A stretch of 64,000 nt of DNA from assembly GCF_001909285.1 (NCBI RefSeq), contig NZ_MRSV01000001.1, positions 2,766,693 to 2,830,692 of the forward strand, given 5' to 3'. The DNA is from Exiguobacterium profundum. Its GTDB lineage: Bacteria; Bacillota; Bacilli; Exiguobacteriales; Exiguobacteriaceae. The notes beneath the pieces were generated by a model. That model did no database searches, was not told the DNA's origin, and was given only the letters and a program-made list of their open reading frames with translations. This document shows positions 1 to 8,407 of this stretch, in pieces. The translations under genes and the position numbers were made by a program. Numbering within the stretch: the first letter of the stretch is position 1; each line of letters begins with the position of its first letter.

Positions 1-242
1 TTATAAAAAGCACGCGACGTCAACGTGATCTTATCCGCTTGATCTTTAAGCGCTTGGATGATCTTTGGATGACAGTGTCCCTGATTGACAGCAGAGTATG
101 CACTTAACATATCCATGTAGCGATTCCCCTCAGGATCGGTTACCCAAATCCCTTTCGCCTCCGAAATGACAATCGGTAGTGGATGATAGTTATGTGCCCC
201 GAACTTCTCTGTCAATTCAATCACATCATGTGTTTTTGACAT
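1..242 (-). CDS. rocD: Ornithine aminotransferase, N-terminal part
   Basis: This is the first 80 codons of ornithine--oxo-acid aminotransferase, a cytosolic PLP enzyme that converts ornithine and 2-oxoglutarate to glutamate semialdehyde and glutamate in arginine/ornithine breakdown. The visible peptide carries the family's N-terminal stretch [14 protein letters not shown], then [21 protein letters not shown]. The ATG at 240-242 sits behind an AAGGGGGAAA ribosome binding site. The gene runs off the left edge, so the PLP lysine is not seen. A basic amino acid antiporter nearby (2470-3873) fits arginine/ornithine use. Identification from the N-terminus is firm because this stretch is highly conserved. 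Confidence 0.93.
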   Translation of the reverse strand, partial: MSKTHDVIELTEKFGAHNYHPLPIVISEAKGIWVTDPEGNRYMDMLSAYSAVNQGHCHPKIIQALKDQADKITLTSRAFY

Positions 243-279
243 ATTGTTTCCCCCTTATTCAAAACTATCTTACTCTTTC

Positions 280-309
280 AGTATATGACGTCCCTCTTTC
301 TTTTGACAA
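280..309 (-). promoter_or_regulatory. Sigma-A promoter of rocD
   Basis: On the minus strand TTGTCA (304-309) and TATACT (280-285) are separated by 18 bases, about 40 bases upstream of the rocD start. No activator or operator site was recognised beside it. Confidence 0.55.
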
Positions 310-397
310 TGACGAACTTAAGCATTCCTTGAATTGGCAAAATCAGGTACACTGACATTAGAATATGCATTTAGCATGACAGATTGGAGGAAATGAT

Positions 398-2452
398 GTG
401 GCTTCATTGCGTGATTTACCAGTAGATGAATTCATCGATGCTTTATCTGTTCCGTGTTGTTATATTTCTCAAGATGGTACGGTCCTATTATGGAATACGC
501 ATGCCGAAGTTTTATTCGGCTGGGAACGTGACGAAGTCCTCCATCAACCACTGCCGGTCGTCCGGCAATTAGATCATGCTCTCGAAACATGGTCGCCGCT
601 CCTCCTTCAATATCCATTCTCGACAACGGCGATGACGCCGTTTCAACATAAGGATGGCTCCGTCATCTATGCGACTGCCTACCTGCAATCTTTTTCGCTC
701 GAAGGGATTTATGGTTATTTTTTAGCGTTTCTCCCAAAAGGATTTGGACCGCTCATCAGTACAGAACAGTTCAATCTACTTCATCATTTTCAAGAGATGA
801 TCAAACAGTCCACGCATTACTTGGCGACAAATGCGAAAGGCGAGATTGTAGACATCAATCCTTCGTTATGCCGTCTACTCGATGCGACGGAGCAACAGCT
901 AATCGGACGCGAATGGTTCGAACTCATTCATGATTCAAGTGAACAGGACGGGATTTCGCGTAACGTTTTAAAATCACTTGCGACCAATCGGATTTGGAAC
1001 GGTGAGATGCCGATCTCCTGTAAGCAACATGAGTCAGAGCCGTGTTGGCTTAACTTGACTGTCGTACCGATTGTTAGTGAGAAGAATGAAGTGATTCAAT
1101 ATACCGCATTCGGATTTGATGTGTCGGAAAAGAAGCGTCTTGAAAAAGAAGTCCAGTTCCTCGCTTATCAAAATGAGTTGACCGGACAAAATAATAAAAA
1201 AGGGTTTTTACGTCGCTACGACTCAATCCTTCGACAAATCGATGAGCGAGAAGGTCTCCTTCATATTGCCTTGTTTGATATCGACCGCTTCAAAATTATC
1301 AATGAGTCATTCGGGTCTCGCGTTGGGAACGAACTTCTCATCCAAATCAAAGAGCGCGCACTGCATCTTATTCCGGAATCCGCTCTTTTATTCCATCCTA
1401 CGGGCGGACTGTTCGGTGTCATGTTCTTCGAGGAATCGAAAGAAGAAGTGTTCCAAGTACTCCGACATCTGCAACACGAACTGCAACGTCCGTTCCGGAT
1501 TTACCATCACTCCATCATGGTATCGATTTCGATCGGATGCGTATTTTATCCGTCTTCGACAAGTTCACTCGAGGAACTGTATACACGTGCTGAAAGTGCC
1601 CTCTTCAAAGGGAAACAGATTGGCGTCGGTACGATTCAATTTGTGACAAAAGATATGGATGCCGCTTTCTCGAGACAAATCCATATTGAGAAGGCGATGT
1701 ACCGAGCCCTTGAAGAAAAGCATTTTTATCTTGAGTATCAACCAAAGTATGAACTTGCCACAGACCGGCTCATCGGTTTTGAGGCACTCCTTCGTTGGCA
1801 TCACGACGAACTGGGACAAATCCCGCCTTCAGAGTTCATTCCGCTCGCGGAAGAGATGGCACTCATCGTTCCCATCAACAACTGGGTCATCTTAGAGGCA
1901 ACGAAACAACTGAAAGCCTGGAAAGCCGAGTTCGATCAACCGCTCTCGATGGCAATCAACATTTCGCCTAATCAATTCCGAAGCGACAGTTTTTTGAATA
2001 CGTTACGAAACATCAAGCAACAACTCCAGCTCGACCCGGCAGACGTCATTTTGGAGATCACGGAAAGTCTTGTCATGCAACAAACTGATGAAATCATCGA
2101 ACGCATGGAACAAATCAAGCGCTTGAACTATCGACTGTCGATTGACGATTTCGGAACAGGCTTCTCGTCCTTGCAGTATTTGAAGTCCTTCCCGGTCGAT
2201 GAACTCAAAATCGATAAAGTCTTTCTCGATGATTGGATGGCGTCCAAATCTCATCTCCTCGATGTCATCGTCCATCTTGGGAAGAGTTTAAATCTCCACG
2301 TCGTCGCAGAGGGAGTCGAAGATGAAGAGATGTTGGCACACTTAAAGTCGACAGATTGCGATTCTTTCCAGGGCTATTTATATGCGAGACCTGCTTCACC
2401 AAGTGTAATCGAACAATTACTCCGATCATCAAAAAACTCACCGGACGCTTGA
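398..2452 (+). CDS. PAS-PAS-GGDEF(degenerate)-EAL signalling protein
   Basis: This 684-residue protein is probably a cytosolic cyclic di-GMP phosphodiesterase. Two PAS-like sensor domains (about 8-110 and 130-245) precede a GGDEF domain (about 255-415) and an EAL domain (about 435-680). The GGDEF active loop reads TGGLFG (about 335-340), so the catalytic acidic pair is gone and cyclase activity is unlikely. The EAL domain looks complete: FEALLRW (461-467), NISPNQF, EITES, SIDDFGTGFSS, DELKIDK, VVAEGVE and QGYLYARP. No membrane segment is seen. The GTG start at 398 follows TTGGAGG by 7 bases. It is a single gene, convergent with the permease, and its stop lies inside the loop of a shared terminator. 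Which signal the PAS domains sense cannot be read. Confidence 0.9.
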   Translation: MASLRDLPVDEFIDALSVPCCYISQDGTVLLWNTHAEVLFGWERDEVLHQPLPVVRQLDHALETWSPLLLQYPFSTTAMTPFQHKDGSVIYATAYLQSFSLEGIYGYFLAFLPKGFGPLISTEQFNLLHHFQEMIKQSTHYLATNAKGEIVDINPSLCRLLDATEQQLIGREWFELIHDSSEQDGISRNVLKSLATNRIWNGEMPISCKQHESEPCWLNLTVVPIVSEKNEVIQYTAFGFDVSEKKRLEKEVQFLAYQNELTGQNNKKGFLRRYDSILRQIDEREGLLHIALFDIDRFKIINESFGSRVGNELLIQIKERALHLIPESALLFHPTGGLFGVMFFEESKEEVFQVLRHLQHELQRPFRIYHHSIMVSISIGCVFYPSSTSSLEELYTRAESALFKGKQIGVGTIQFVTKDMDAAFSRQIHIEKAMYRALEEKHFYLEYQPKYELATDRLIGFEALLRWHHDELGQIPPSEFIPLAEEMALIVPINNWVILEATKQLKAWKAEFDQPLSMAINISPNQFRSDSFLNTLRNIKQQLQLDPADVILEITESLVMQQTDEIIERMEQIKRLNYRLSIDDFGTGFSSLQYLKSFPVDELKIDKVFLDDWMASKSHLLDVIVHLGKSLNLHVVAEGVEDEEMLAHLKSTDCDSFQGYLYARPASPSVIEQLLRSSKNSPDA

Positions 2453-2468
2453 GACGCCGGTGAGTTTT
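2433..2468. terminator. Bidirectional terminator
   Basis: A perfect 12-bp stem (AAAACTCACCGG at 2433-2444 with its complement at 2457-2468) is flanked by A and T runs. It can end both the plus-strand EAL gene and the minus-strand permease. The EAL gene stop codon (2450-2452) is in the loop. Confidence 0.9.
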
Positions 2469-2469
2469 C

Positions 2470-3873
2470 TTATAGGGCAATCGCGGCTGTCCAAAGTCCA
2501 TAAATGCCATAGGTCGCACATAATAGAATAATCAAGGCAATCATCGACTGGGTACGGGTCAAGAACGGTCGTCCTTGTTCCCGTTCTGCCAAAAGAAAGA
2601 CGAAGATGCCAGGTGCGTATAGAATCATCGCAATCAAGACATACTCGAATCCTGAAGCATAGAGTAACCAGGCGGCGTATAGCGAGGCAATCCCGGAAAC
2701 GACCATCATCCGTAGCGACGTCGCCCGCTTCGCCTCCATCCATCCATAGAGTGCCGAGAATAGATAAGGAACGAGTGCTGCGATTCCAGCGATGCTTGAA
2801 AGCACGAGATACGTCTGTTCTGAAAACAAGGCGATGGCCGTGACCACTTGAGTGAACGCTTGGGTGATGAATAGCGCGTTCACTGGTGTTTCGTTCGCAT
2901 TCAAACGGTGAAATACTTTCGGAAACACCCCATCCCGGCTCGCCACGTACGAAATCTCCGTCGCTAAAATCGTCCAGCCGAGCAATGCGCCTGTTAATGA
3001 TACGAGCAGTCCGATGTTAATCAATGTTGCGCCGAACGGGCCGACGACCGCTTCTAACACATATGCCATCGACGGTTCAGGCAACGCAGCGAGTTGCTCC
3101 TGTGTCATGACACCAAACGAGAAGATGGAAATCATCATGTAAATCAATAACGTCCCAATCAGGCCAATGACCGTGGCACGACCGACATCTTTCTTGTGAC
3201 GTGCGCGCGATGACAATACGACCGCTCCCTCGATACCGACAAATGCCCAGAGTGTGACGAGCATCGTCGACTTCACTTGTGGAAACACATCCGCCCAAAC
3301 AAACCCAGTTTCTCCCCAAAAATCGACTTGGAACGTATCTATTTTAAACGCGAATAGGATCAACACGATGAACAAAATAATCGGGACGAGTTTCGCAATC
3401 GTTGTCACGATATTGAGAAGTGCCGCTTCACGCATCCCACGTGAAATGAGCCAAAATAAGCCCCAAATCAGAACGACACTCACGAACAAGCGAAACAGTC
3501 GGTGTTCTGCTGAAAAAATAAGAAAAAAATAAGCCAATGTACTGAAAATCAATGTGATGTTGGCTACCGTCCCAATCCAAGCCGACATCCAGTACCCCCA
3601 TCCGCTGTTGAATCCGACAAACTTCCCGAAACCTTCACGGGCATAGGCGTAAATTCCGCCTTCTAGCTCTGGCCGCGTGTTTGCTAAAAACTGAAACACA
3701 AAGGCGAGCATAATCATGCCGACACCCGTAATCCCCCATCCAATTAAAACTGGTCCGACCCCTGCCCCTTGTGCCATTGCACCAGGCAGGTTAAACGCAC
3801 CTCCACCAATCATGGTCCCGACGACCATTGAAGCAAGACCGAAAAAGCCGATTCCGGCTGAATGTTGTTTCAA
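2470..3873 (-). CDS. APC-family basic amino acid antiporter (ArcD/YvsH-like)
   Basis: This 467-residue, roughly 12-helix membrane protein belongs to the amino acid/polyamine/organocation superfamily. The N-terminus has the family's GTMIGGGAFNLPGAM helix-1 motif, and segments such as NTRPELEGGIYAYAREGFG resemble the basic amino acid/polyamine antiporter group (arginine:ornithine ArcD, B. subtilis YvsH). It likely exchanges a basic amino acid for its product across the cytoplasmic membrane. Proximity to rocD suggests arginine or ornithine, but lysine or a polyamine is possible. The ATG at 3873 follows TGGAGG by about 10 bases. A 35-base dyad upstream (3904-3938) is a likely operator. Confidence 0.82.
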   Translation of the reverse strand: MKQHSAGIGFFGLASMVVGTMIGGGAFNLPGAMAQGAGVGPVLIGWGITGVGMIMLAFVFQFLANTRPELEGGIYAYAREGFGKFVGFNSGWGYWMSAWIGTVANITLIFSTLAYFFLIFSAEHRLFRLFVSVVLIWGLFWLISRGMREAALLNIVTTIAKLVPIILFIVLILFAFKIDTFQVDFWGETGFVWADVFPQVKSTMLVTLWAFVGIEGAVVLSSRARHKKDVGRATVIGLIGTLLIYMMISIFSFGVMTQEQLAALPEPSMAYVLEAVVGPFGATLINIGLLVSLTGALLGWTILATEISYVASRDGVFPKVFHRLNANETPVNALFITQAFTQVVTAIALFSEQTYLVLSSIAGIAALVPYLFSALYGWMEAKRATSLRMMVVSGIASLYAAWLLYASGFEYVLIAMILYAPGIFVFLLAEREQGRPFLTRTQSMIALIILLCATYGIYGLWTAAIAL

Positions 3874-3903
3874 GTTAACGCCTCCACTACTATCCTATCT
3901 GTA

Positions 3904-3938
3904 CGAATAACTATACAAAAATATTGTATAATCATTCG
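3904..3938. promoter_or_regulatory. 35-bp nested dyad, likely operator
   Basis: Two nested inverted repeats share a centre at 3921: inner TATACAA/TTGTATA (3912-3918, 3924-3930) and outer CGAAT/ATTCG (3904-3908, 3934-3938). The element lies 31 bases upstream of the permease start and about 155 bases from the divergent oppA-type gene. I do not recognise the cognate regulator. Confidence 0.5.
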
Positions 3939-4024
3939 TTGATTTTTCTATTCTACTTCCTGAAAGGATTGATGAATAGTCATTCTAAATAAGTTTATAT
4001 TTTAGGATAATTTGAAAAATTCCG

Positions 4025-4082
4025 TTGCATATTCATGTCAGATGTAGTTTAATTACAACATATTCTAAATTATCAGAATTTT
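4025..4082 (+). promoter_or_regulatory. Promoter and CodY-like box before the OppA-type gene
   Basis: TTGCAT (4025-4030) and TTTAAT (4048-4053) are 17 bases apart. Downstream, AATTATCAGAATTTT (4068-4082) matches 12 of 15 positions of the CodY consensus AATTTTCWGAAAATT. It sits between the promoter and the GGGAGG ribosome binding site, a position suited to roadblock repression when branched-chain amino acids are plentiful. The CodY role is inferred. Confidence 0.5.
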
Positions 4083-4093
4083 CGGGAGGTTGT

Positions 4094-5722
4094 ATGATAA
4101 AAAACAAAAAATGGTTAGCGTTATCGGGGGTCGCATTATTGGCGACGGCTGCTTGTAGCACAGGAGATGACTCATCAAGTTCAGAAGGTTCATCTTCAAG
4201 CGATGCGAAAAAAGAAATCACAATGGTATCGGCGACGGACTTGCCGCAGCTCGATCCGACACTGACAACAGACTCGACATCGATCATCGTGACAAACAAC
4301 GTGTTCGAAGGATTGTATCGTCTAGATGAGAACAACCAACCGACACCGGGGATTGCCGAAGATGTCGAAGTATCTGAGGATGGACTTACATACACGTTCA
4401 AGTTACGTGACGCAAACTGGTCAGACGGTTCTCCAATTACAGCTGAAGACTTCGTTTACTCTTGGAAACGTGCCCTCAATCCTGAAACAGGTGCGGAGTA
4501 TGCCTATATTCAAAAAGATTTGAAAAACGCGAACAAAATCCTTGCGGGTGAAATGTCGCTCGACGACCTCGGCGCAAAAGCGATTGACGAAAAAACGCTT
4601 GAAGTACAATTGGAAGCACCAGCTCCTTATTTCTTAGGTTTGACTGGATTCCCAACGTATATGCCGCAAAAACAAGAGTACGTCGAAGAGCAAGGCGAAG
4701 AGTTCGCAACATCTGTCGACAAGACACTCTATAACGGACCTTACGTCTTGAGCGAGTGGCAAGACAATGCAGGATGGGTTTACAAGAAGAACCCTGAATA
4801 TTGGGATGCTGAAAACGTCAAGATGGACACGATCAACGTCAAAGTCGTAAAAGACGTATCGACTGGGGTCAACTTGTTCGAGTCGGGTGAAGCGGACTAC
4901 ACGCTCCTCTCTTCTGAATTCGTTCCGCAATTCGAAGACAGCGACGAGTTCAAAACGCGTGCCGATGCTCGAATCAACTTCCTTCGTTTCAACCAAAAGA
5001 ACGAAGCGCTCCAAAACGTCAACATCCGTGAAGCACTTGCGAAAGGATTCGACAAACAGAGTGTGACAGATGTCATCTTAACAGATGGATCGCAACCGGC
5101 GAACTATATCGTAGCGAAAGACTTCACGTTCACAGAAGACGGAGCTGACTTCCGTGAGAAGTATCCAGACCTCCTCAACTACAACGTAGATGAAGCAAAA
5201 ACCGCGTGGGAAAAAGGATTAGAAGAATTAGGTGTTGAAACAATCGAACTCGAGTTCCTCTCACGTGACGAAGAAGCGTTCAAGAAAGTGAACGAGTTCA
5301 TCAAAGGCGAACTTGAGAAGAACTTGCCTGGTTTGACACTTAACATCAAACAGCAACCGTTCAAAAACTTCCTTGATCTTGAAGGGAAAGGCGAATATGA
5401 CGTTTCTGCAGCTGGTTGGGGCCCTGACTATCAGGATCCGATGACATACCTCGACATGTGGGTCACAGACGGACCGTTTAACCGTATGGAGTACTCGAAT
5501 GACGAATATGATCAGTTGATTCAATCTGCGAAGAAAGAAGCCGATCAGATGAAACGTTGGGAAGCAATGCAAGAAGCAGAACGCATCCTTCTCGAAGAAG
5601 ACTTTGCCATCGATCCGATTTATCAAAAAGGTGAGGCATACTTAGAGCGTTCAAACATCGAGAACATGTACCGTCACCCGTTCGGTGCCGATGCAAGTTT
5701 CAAGTGGCTTGACGTGAAATAA
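4094..5722 (+). CDS. Oligopeptide ABC transporter substrate-binding lipoprotein (OppA/DppE type)
   Basis: This is a 542-residue SBP_bac_5 family protein, the extracellular peptide-binding part of an ABC importer. The N-terminus is a lipoprotein signal peptide: MIKNKK, a hydrophobic stretch, then ATAAC with the lipid-carrying Cys21 and a Ser-rich linker. Family hallmarks follow: LDPTLTTDSTS, NVFEGLYRLD, the LRDANWSDGSPITAEDFVYSWKR region and AAGWGPDYQDPMTYLDMW. The ATG at 4094 follows GGGAGG; a start at 4025 would place extra residues before the signal peptide and has no binding site. No permease or ATPase genes adjoin it, so it probably works with a transporter encoded elsewhere. A CodY-like box precedes it. 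Confidence 0.92.
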   Translation: MIKNKKWLALSGVALLATAACSTGDDSSSSEGSSSSDAKKEITMVSATDLPQLDPTLTTDSTSIIVTNNVFEGLYRLDENNQPTPGIAEDVEVSEDGLTYTFKLRDANWSDGSPITAEDFVYSWKRALNPETGAEYAYIQKDLKNANKILAGEMSLDDLGAKAIDEKTLEVQLEAPAPYFLGLTGFPTYMPQKQEYVEEQGEEFATSVDKTLYNGPYVLSEWQDNAGWVYKKNPEYWDAENVKMDTINVKVVKDVSTGVNLFESGEADYTLLSSEFVPQFEDSDEFKTRADARINFLRFNQKNEALQNVNIREALAKGFDKQSVTDVILTDGSQPANYIVAKDFTFTEDGADFREKYPDLLNYNVDEAKTAWEKGLEELGVETIELEFLSRDEEAFKKVNEFIKGELEKNLPGLTLNIKQQPFKNFLDLEGKGEYDVSAAGWGPDYQDPMTYLDMWVTDGPFNRMEYSNDEYDQLIQSAKKEADQMKRWEAMQEAERILLEEDFAIDPIYQKGEAYLERSNIENMYRHPFGADASFKWLDVK

Positions 5723-5729
5723 TGATTGT

Positions 5730-5763
5730 AACCTCCTTGATTCCTACATGGACCAGGGAGGTT
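5730..5763 (+). terminator. Terminator after the OppA-type gene
   Basis: AACCTCC (5730-5736) pairs with GGAGGTT (5757-5763), followed by TTTT. The right arm GGGAGG also lies at ribosome-binding distance from the GTG at 5772, so the same bases may serve as terminator arm and as binding site of the next gene. Confidence 0.6.
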
Positions 5764-5771
5764 TTTCTGTC

Positions 5772-6033
5772 GTGAAAGTCTCTATAAAGAGTTTGACACT
5801 GCGGTTCACCTTATTAGCTGTCACGATCTGCATCATGAATGTATCTGGATTGGATGACAAGCACATCTACTTCGCCTCCATTTTGGTTGCTCGAGACACC
5901 TTGGTTTTCTTTTTACGTCATTCATCTTCATTACCACAGCCTATCACTGTACATCATAGTTCTCTTTTGGTTCATTCTCGGTAAACTACTCGACCGTCTC
6001 ACTTATGCAGTGACGACCGCACATAAAAAATGA
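5772..6033 (+). pseudogene. Small membrane protein gene, frameshifted
   Basis: Two overlapping frames look like halves of one protein of about 86 residues. The first half starts at GTG 5772 behind GGGAGG and reads VKVSIKSLTLRFTLLAVTI to FASILV near 5892. The second half continues in the next frame as LETPWFSFYVIHLHYHSLSL, then IIVLFWFILGKLLDRLTYAV, ending at TGA 6031-6033. Joined near GTTGCTCGAG (5886-5895) they give one protein with two to three hydrophobic segments. Its stop abuts a strong terminator, as expected for a real gene end. A net loss of two bases would explain the shift. The family is not recognised; a sequencing error is possible. Confidence 0.5.
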
Positions 6034-6061
6034 CTTCCATCGATTTGATGGAAGTCATTTT
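6027..6061. terminator. Bidirectional terminator
   Basis: A perfect 15-bp stem (AAAATGACTTCCATC at 6027-6041 with its complement at 6047-6061) has a 5-base loop and A/T flanks. It separates the convergent small membrane gene and the NhaC-type gene. Confidence 0.9.
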
Positions 6062-6067
6062 CATATA

Positions 6068-7660
6068 TCACGCCTCACGCTTTGCGCGAAGTTCTGCAGG
6101 TACTTTCCCACGTTTGGAAATCACTTCTGCGACTCCTACCAATACGATAAACGAAATCAATGCAGCGAAGAATCCGATCCAAATCGATGCTGTAATCCCG
6201 AGCACCAAGTAACCGATCGCTGACACAACCGCTGCAAGAATAGCATACGGCAATTGTGTCACCACGTGGTCGATGTGGTGCGAGCCCGCTCCTGTTGAGC
6301 TGAGAATCGTTGTATCTGAAATTGGTGAACAGTGGTCACCAAACACCGCGCCGGCCAATACAGCCGCAAGTGACGCGAGAAGAAGTTCCGGTTCAACAGC
6401 CATGATCAAGTCGGCACCGATCGGAAGCATCAAACCAAATGTTCCCCAACTCGTTCCTGTCGAGAATGCCATGATTCCGGCAATCAAGAAAAGAAGGAGT
6501 GGCAAGTAAGATGCAGCGATTGTATCTGTCACGAAGCTTGCCAAGTATTCACCAGTCTTCATGTCGCTGATGACCGCAATGATTGTCCAAGCAAACAAGA
6601 GAATCAAGACAGCCGGCCACATGGCACGAACGCCTTCCCATGCCGCTTTTCCATAGTCACGCGTTGGGATTTTACGACCAATGAGAAGCAAGAATGCGAC
6701 AATCAAACTGATGACAACACCCGCAACAAGTGAGCGTGTCACGTCTGTCGATTCGAAGGCTCCAATCAACGAGAAGTCTTGACCGTCAGCCGCGAGCGCT
6801 TGACCACCCGTGTAAAGCATCGCTGACACTGTCGCAACGATAAGCGTGATAATTGGTACGATCAAATCACGTACTTTTCCACCTTCGTGCTCGTGTAAAT
6901 CTTCACTCATTCCCATCGGCTTTCCTTTTGCCGAATCATACAACTCCCCTTGGAGGGCACGAAGTTCGTGCGTGCGCATCGGTCCGATGGCAAGTCCAGT
7001 GAATGCCACATATGCTGTCAAGAGTAGTGCGAAGACGGCATAGAAGTTCATTGGGATGATTTGAATGAATGCAGAGAATGACGAATAGCTGTCAATCGAG
7101 TATTTTGCCAAAATACCTGCGATGATGGCGATGATATATGCACCCCAACTTGAAAGCGGGCTGATGACACAGACAGGTGCTGCCGTTGAGTCAATCATGT
7201 AAGCCAACTTTGCACGTGAGATGTTTTTACGGTCTGTGAGTGGACGACTGATGTTTCCGACCGCCAAGCTATTGAAGTAGTCATCGATAAAAATCAAAAT
7301 ACCAAGTCCGAATGAGACGAGACGTGCACCGCGTGCTGTCTTGACGTTCGCCGCAGCCCATTCACCAAATGCGCGTGCGCCACCTGATGTTTGAATGATT
7401 GACGATAAAATCCCGAGAAGGAGCAAGAACGCAATCAACAAGACGTTCCATTCGTTGATGGCTCCATCCGCCCAGAATAAAGCGATGATGTTCGACCACA
7501 AGTATTGAATCGAATCAATTGGATTGAAATTATGCAAGAGAAGGACTCCTGCGATAATCCCGACACCGAGTGATGGGATGACCTTTCGTGTTGTGATTGC
7601 CATAATAATTGCAAGTAATGCCGGTACGAGTGAGAGTACCGATGTTGAATAATCTACCAT
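6068..7660 (-). CDS. NhaC-family transporter under lysine riboswitch control, probable lysine importer
   Basis: This 530-residue polytopic membrane protein belongs to the NhaC Na+/H+ antiporter superfamily; family stretches include TSWGTFGLMLPIGADL and GDHCSPISDTTILSSTGAG. The start is the ATG at 7658-7660, behind AAAGGAGGAATTC; an upstream in-frame start at 7696 lies in the leader and has no binding site. The 300-base leader holds a lysine riboswitch and a terminator. NhaC-type genes with such leaders have been proposed as lysine transporters (LysW in comparative studies), so lysine uptake is a better guess than sodium/proton exchange. Substrate is inferred from regulation, not from residues. 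It has its own promoter (7981-8008). Confidence 0.85.
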   Translation of the reverse strand: MVDYSTSVLSLVPALLAIIMAITTRKVIPSLGVGIIAGVLLLHNFNPIDSIQYLWSNIIALFWADGAINEWNVLLIAFLLLLGILSSIIQTSGGARAFGEWAAANVKTARGARLVSFGLGILIFIDDYFNSLAVGNISRPLTDRKNISRAKLAYMIDSTAAPVCVISPLSSWGAYIIAIIAGILAKYSIDSYSSFSAFIQIIPMNFYAVFALLLTAYVAFTGLAIGPMRTHELRALQGELYDSAKGKPMGMSEDLHEHEGGKVRDLIVPIITLIVATVSAMLYTGGQALAADGQDFSLIGAFESTDVTRSLVAGVVISLIVAFLLLIGRKIPTRDYGKAAWEGVRAMWPAVLILLFAWTIIAVISDMKTGEYLASFVTDTIAASYLPLLLFLIAGIMAFSTGTSWGTFGLMLPIGADLIMAVEPELLLASLAAVLAGAVFGDHCSPISDTTILSSTGAGSHHIDHVVTQLPYAILAAVVSAIGYLVLGITASIWIGFFAALISFIVLVGVAEVISKRGKVPAELRAKREA

Positions 7661-7704
7661 GCTGAATTCCTCCTTTTTTTTTATTATGAGGCCCACCTAT
7701 GCTT

Positions 7705-7752
7705 AAAAAAACGCAAAGCGAGGGCATCGGCAACAAAGCCGACACCCTCGCT
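7705..7752 (-). terminator. Riboswitch attenuator terminator
   Basis: In minus-strand RNA AGCGAGGGTGTCGGC (7738-7752) pairs fully with 7717-7731 using two G-U pairs, and a TTTGCGTTTTTTT tract follows. The wobble pairs work only in minus-strand RNA (they would be A-C mismatches on the other strand), so this hairpin serves the NhaC-type gene. Confidence 0.88.
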
Positions 7753-7784
7753 GGATGTTCCGTCTTTCTTAGCCGACTTGGAGC

Positions 7785-7950
7785 GCTCCATACGTAAATA
7801 TGTATGGCAGTCCGACGGGTATTTCCCGTCAGCCCAGCACAACCCCACGGACATGGTGTTGCACTTCGGCGATCCTGCCTTTTTGTAGTCCTCATCGTTG
7901 TCATCCTCCGACTACTTACTCATCAGCATCGCACCTCTACCTCATCGATA
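7785..7950 (-). promoter_or_regulatory. Lysine riboswitch (L box)
   Basis: Minus-strand RNA shows the conserved L-box elements in order: GAGGTAGAGGTGCGAT (about 7928-7943), GATGAGTAAGTAG, GGCAGGATCGCCGAAGTGC, GGGGTTGTGCTGGGC and CTGCCATAC. The aptamer lies between the promoter (7981-8008) and the attenuator at 7705-7752, so high lysine should terminate transcription of the transporter. The ends are approximate. Confidence 0.92.
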
Positions 7951-7980
7951 GCACGAATATTCATTTAAAGTTACGTCTAA

Positions 7981-8008
7981 ATTATCACAGGTTGGTGTCA
8001 CATATCAA
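7981..8008 (-). promoter_or_regulatory. Promoter of the lysine riboswitch transcript
   Basis: On the minus strand TTGATA (8003-8008) is 16 bases from GATAAT (7981-7986), with an extended TG before the -10. The start of transcription would fall about 20-30 bases upstream of the L box. The -35 overlaps the 3' end of the next gene upstream. Confidence 0.6.
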
Positions 8009-8289
8009 TAGTTTTTTTCATCTTTAATGATTCGCTTCAAGACAGCGAGTGCTTCTTGGTCATTCGTTTCCACCGCTTTAAAGAAGTCGTTGAAGAAGTG
8101 ATACAACACGAATCGGTCAGCGTGAGACTTCGTCTGTTCTTTAATCGTAGAGAAAATGAGTCGTCGTAAACGACGTTTTGTCTGAGTTTCTTCTGGTAGT
8201 TCTTCGCATCGGTCCTTGAAAGCACGATATACAGAATTGATCAATTCCTCATGTTCATCATACGACCGATTGTAAGCAACTTGTTCCAT
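8005..8289 (-). CDS. Hypothetical protein, 94 residues
   Basis: This is a small, charged, probably soluble and helical protein that I do not recognise. It starts MEQVAYNRSYDEHEE and contains an Arg/Lys-rich patch (QTKRRLRRLIF) and an aromatic HFFNDFFK segment. The ATG at 8287-8289 follows AAAGGGGGGATATTAC; the slightly longer frame from 8310 lacks spacing for a binding site. It has no signal peptide or membrane helix. It lies between ade and the lysine-controlled transporter on the same strand, but the transporter's own promoter begins at its 3' end, so they are probably not one unit. Confidence 0.7.
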   Translation of the reverse strand: MEQVAYNRSYDEHEELINSVYRAFKDRCEELPEETQTKRRLRRLIFSTIKEQTKSHADRFVLYHFFNDFFKAVETNDQEALAVLKRIIKDEKNY

Positions 8290-8407
8290 CTGTAATATCC
8301 CCCCTTTCAATGTTGACCCGATGAAACTTGACGTAACTATACCAACTTCCCGTCACGCATTCAATCGTTATCGGCGGTTCTTAACAAAAATCATACGTTA
8401 GACCGAG

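Noticed and set aside
7530..7904. 124-residue minus-strand open frame over the 7.5-7.9 kb leader
   Set aside because: It covers the riboswitch and terminator, has no binding site, and runs out of frame into the transporter gene.
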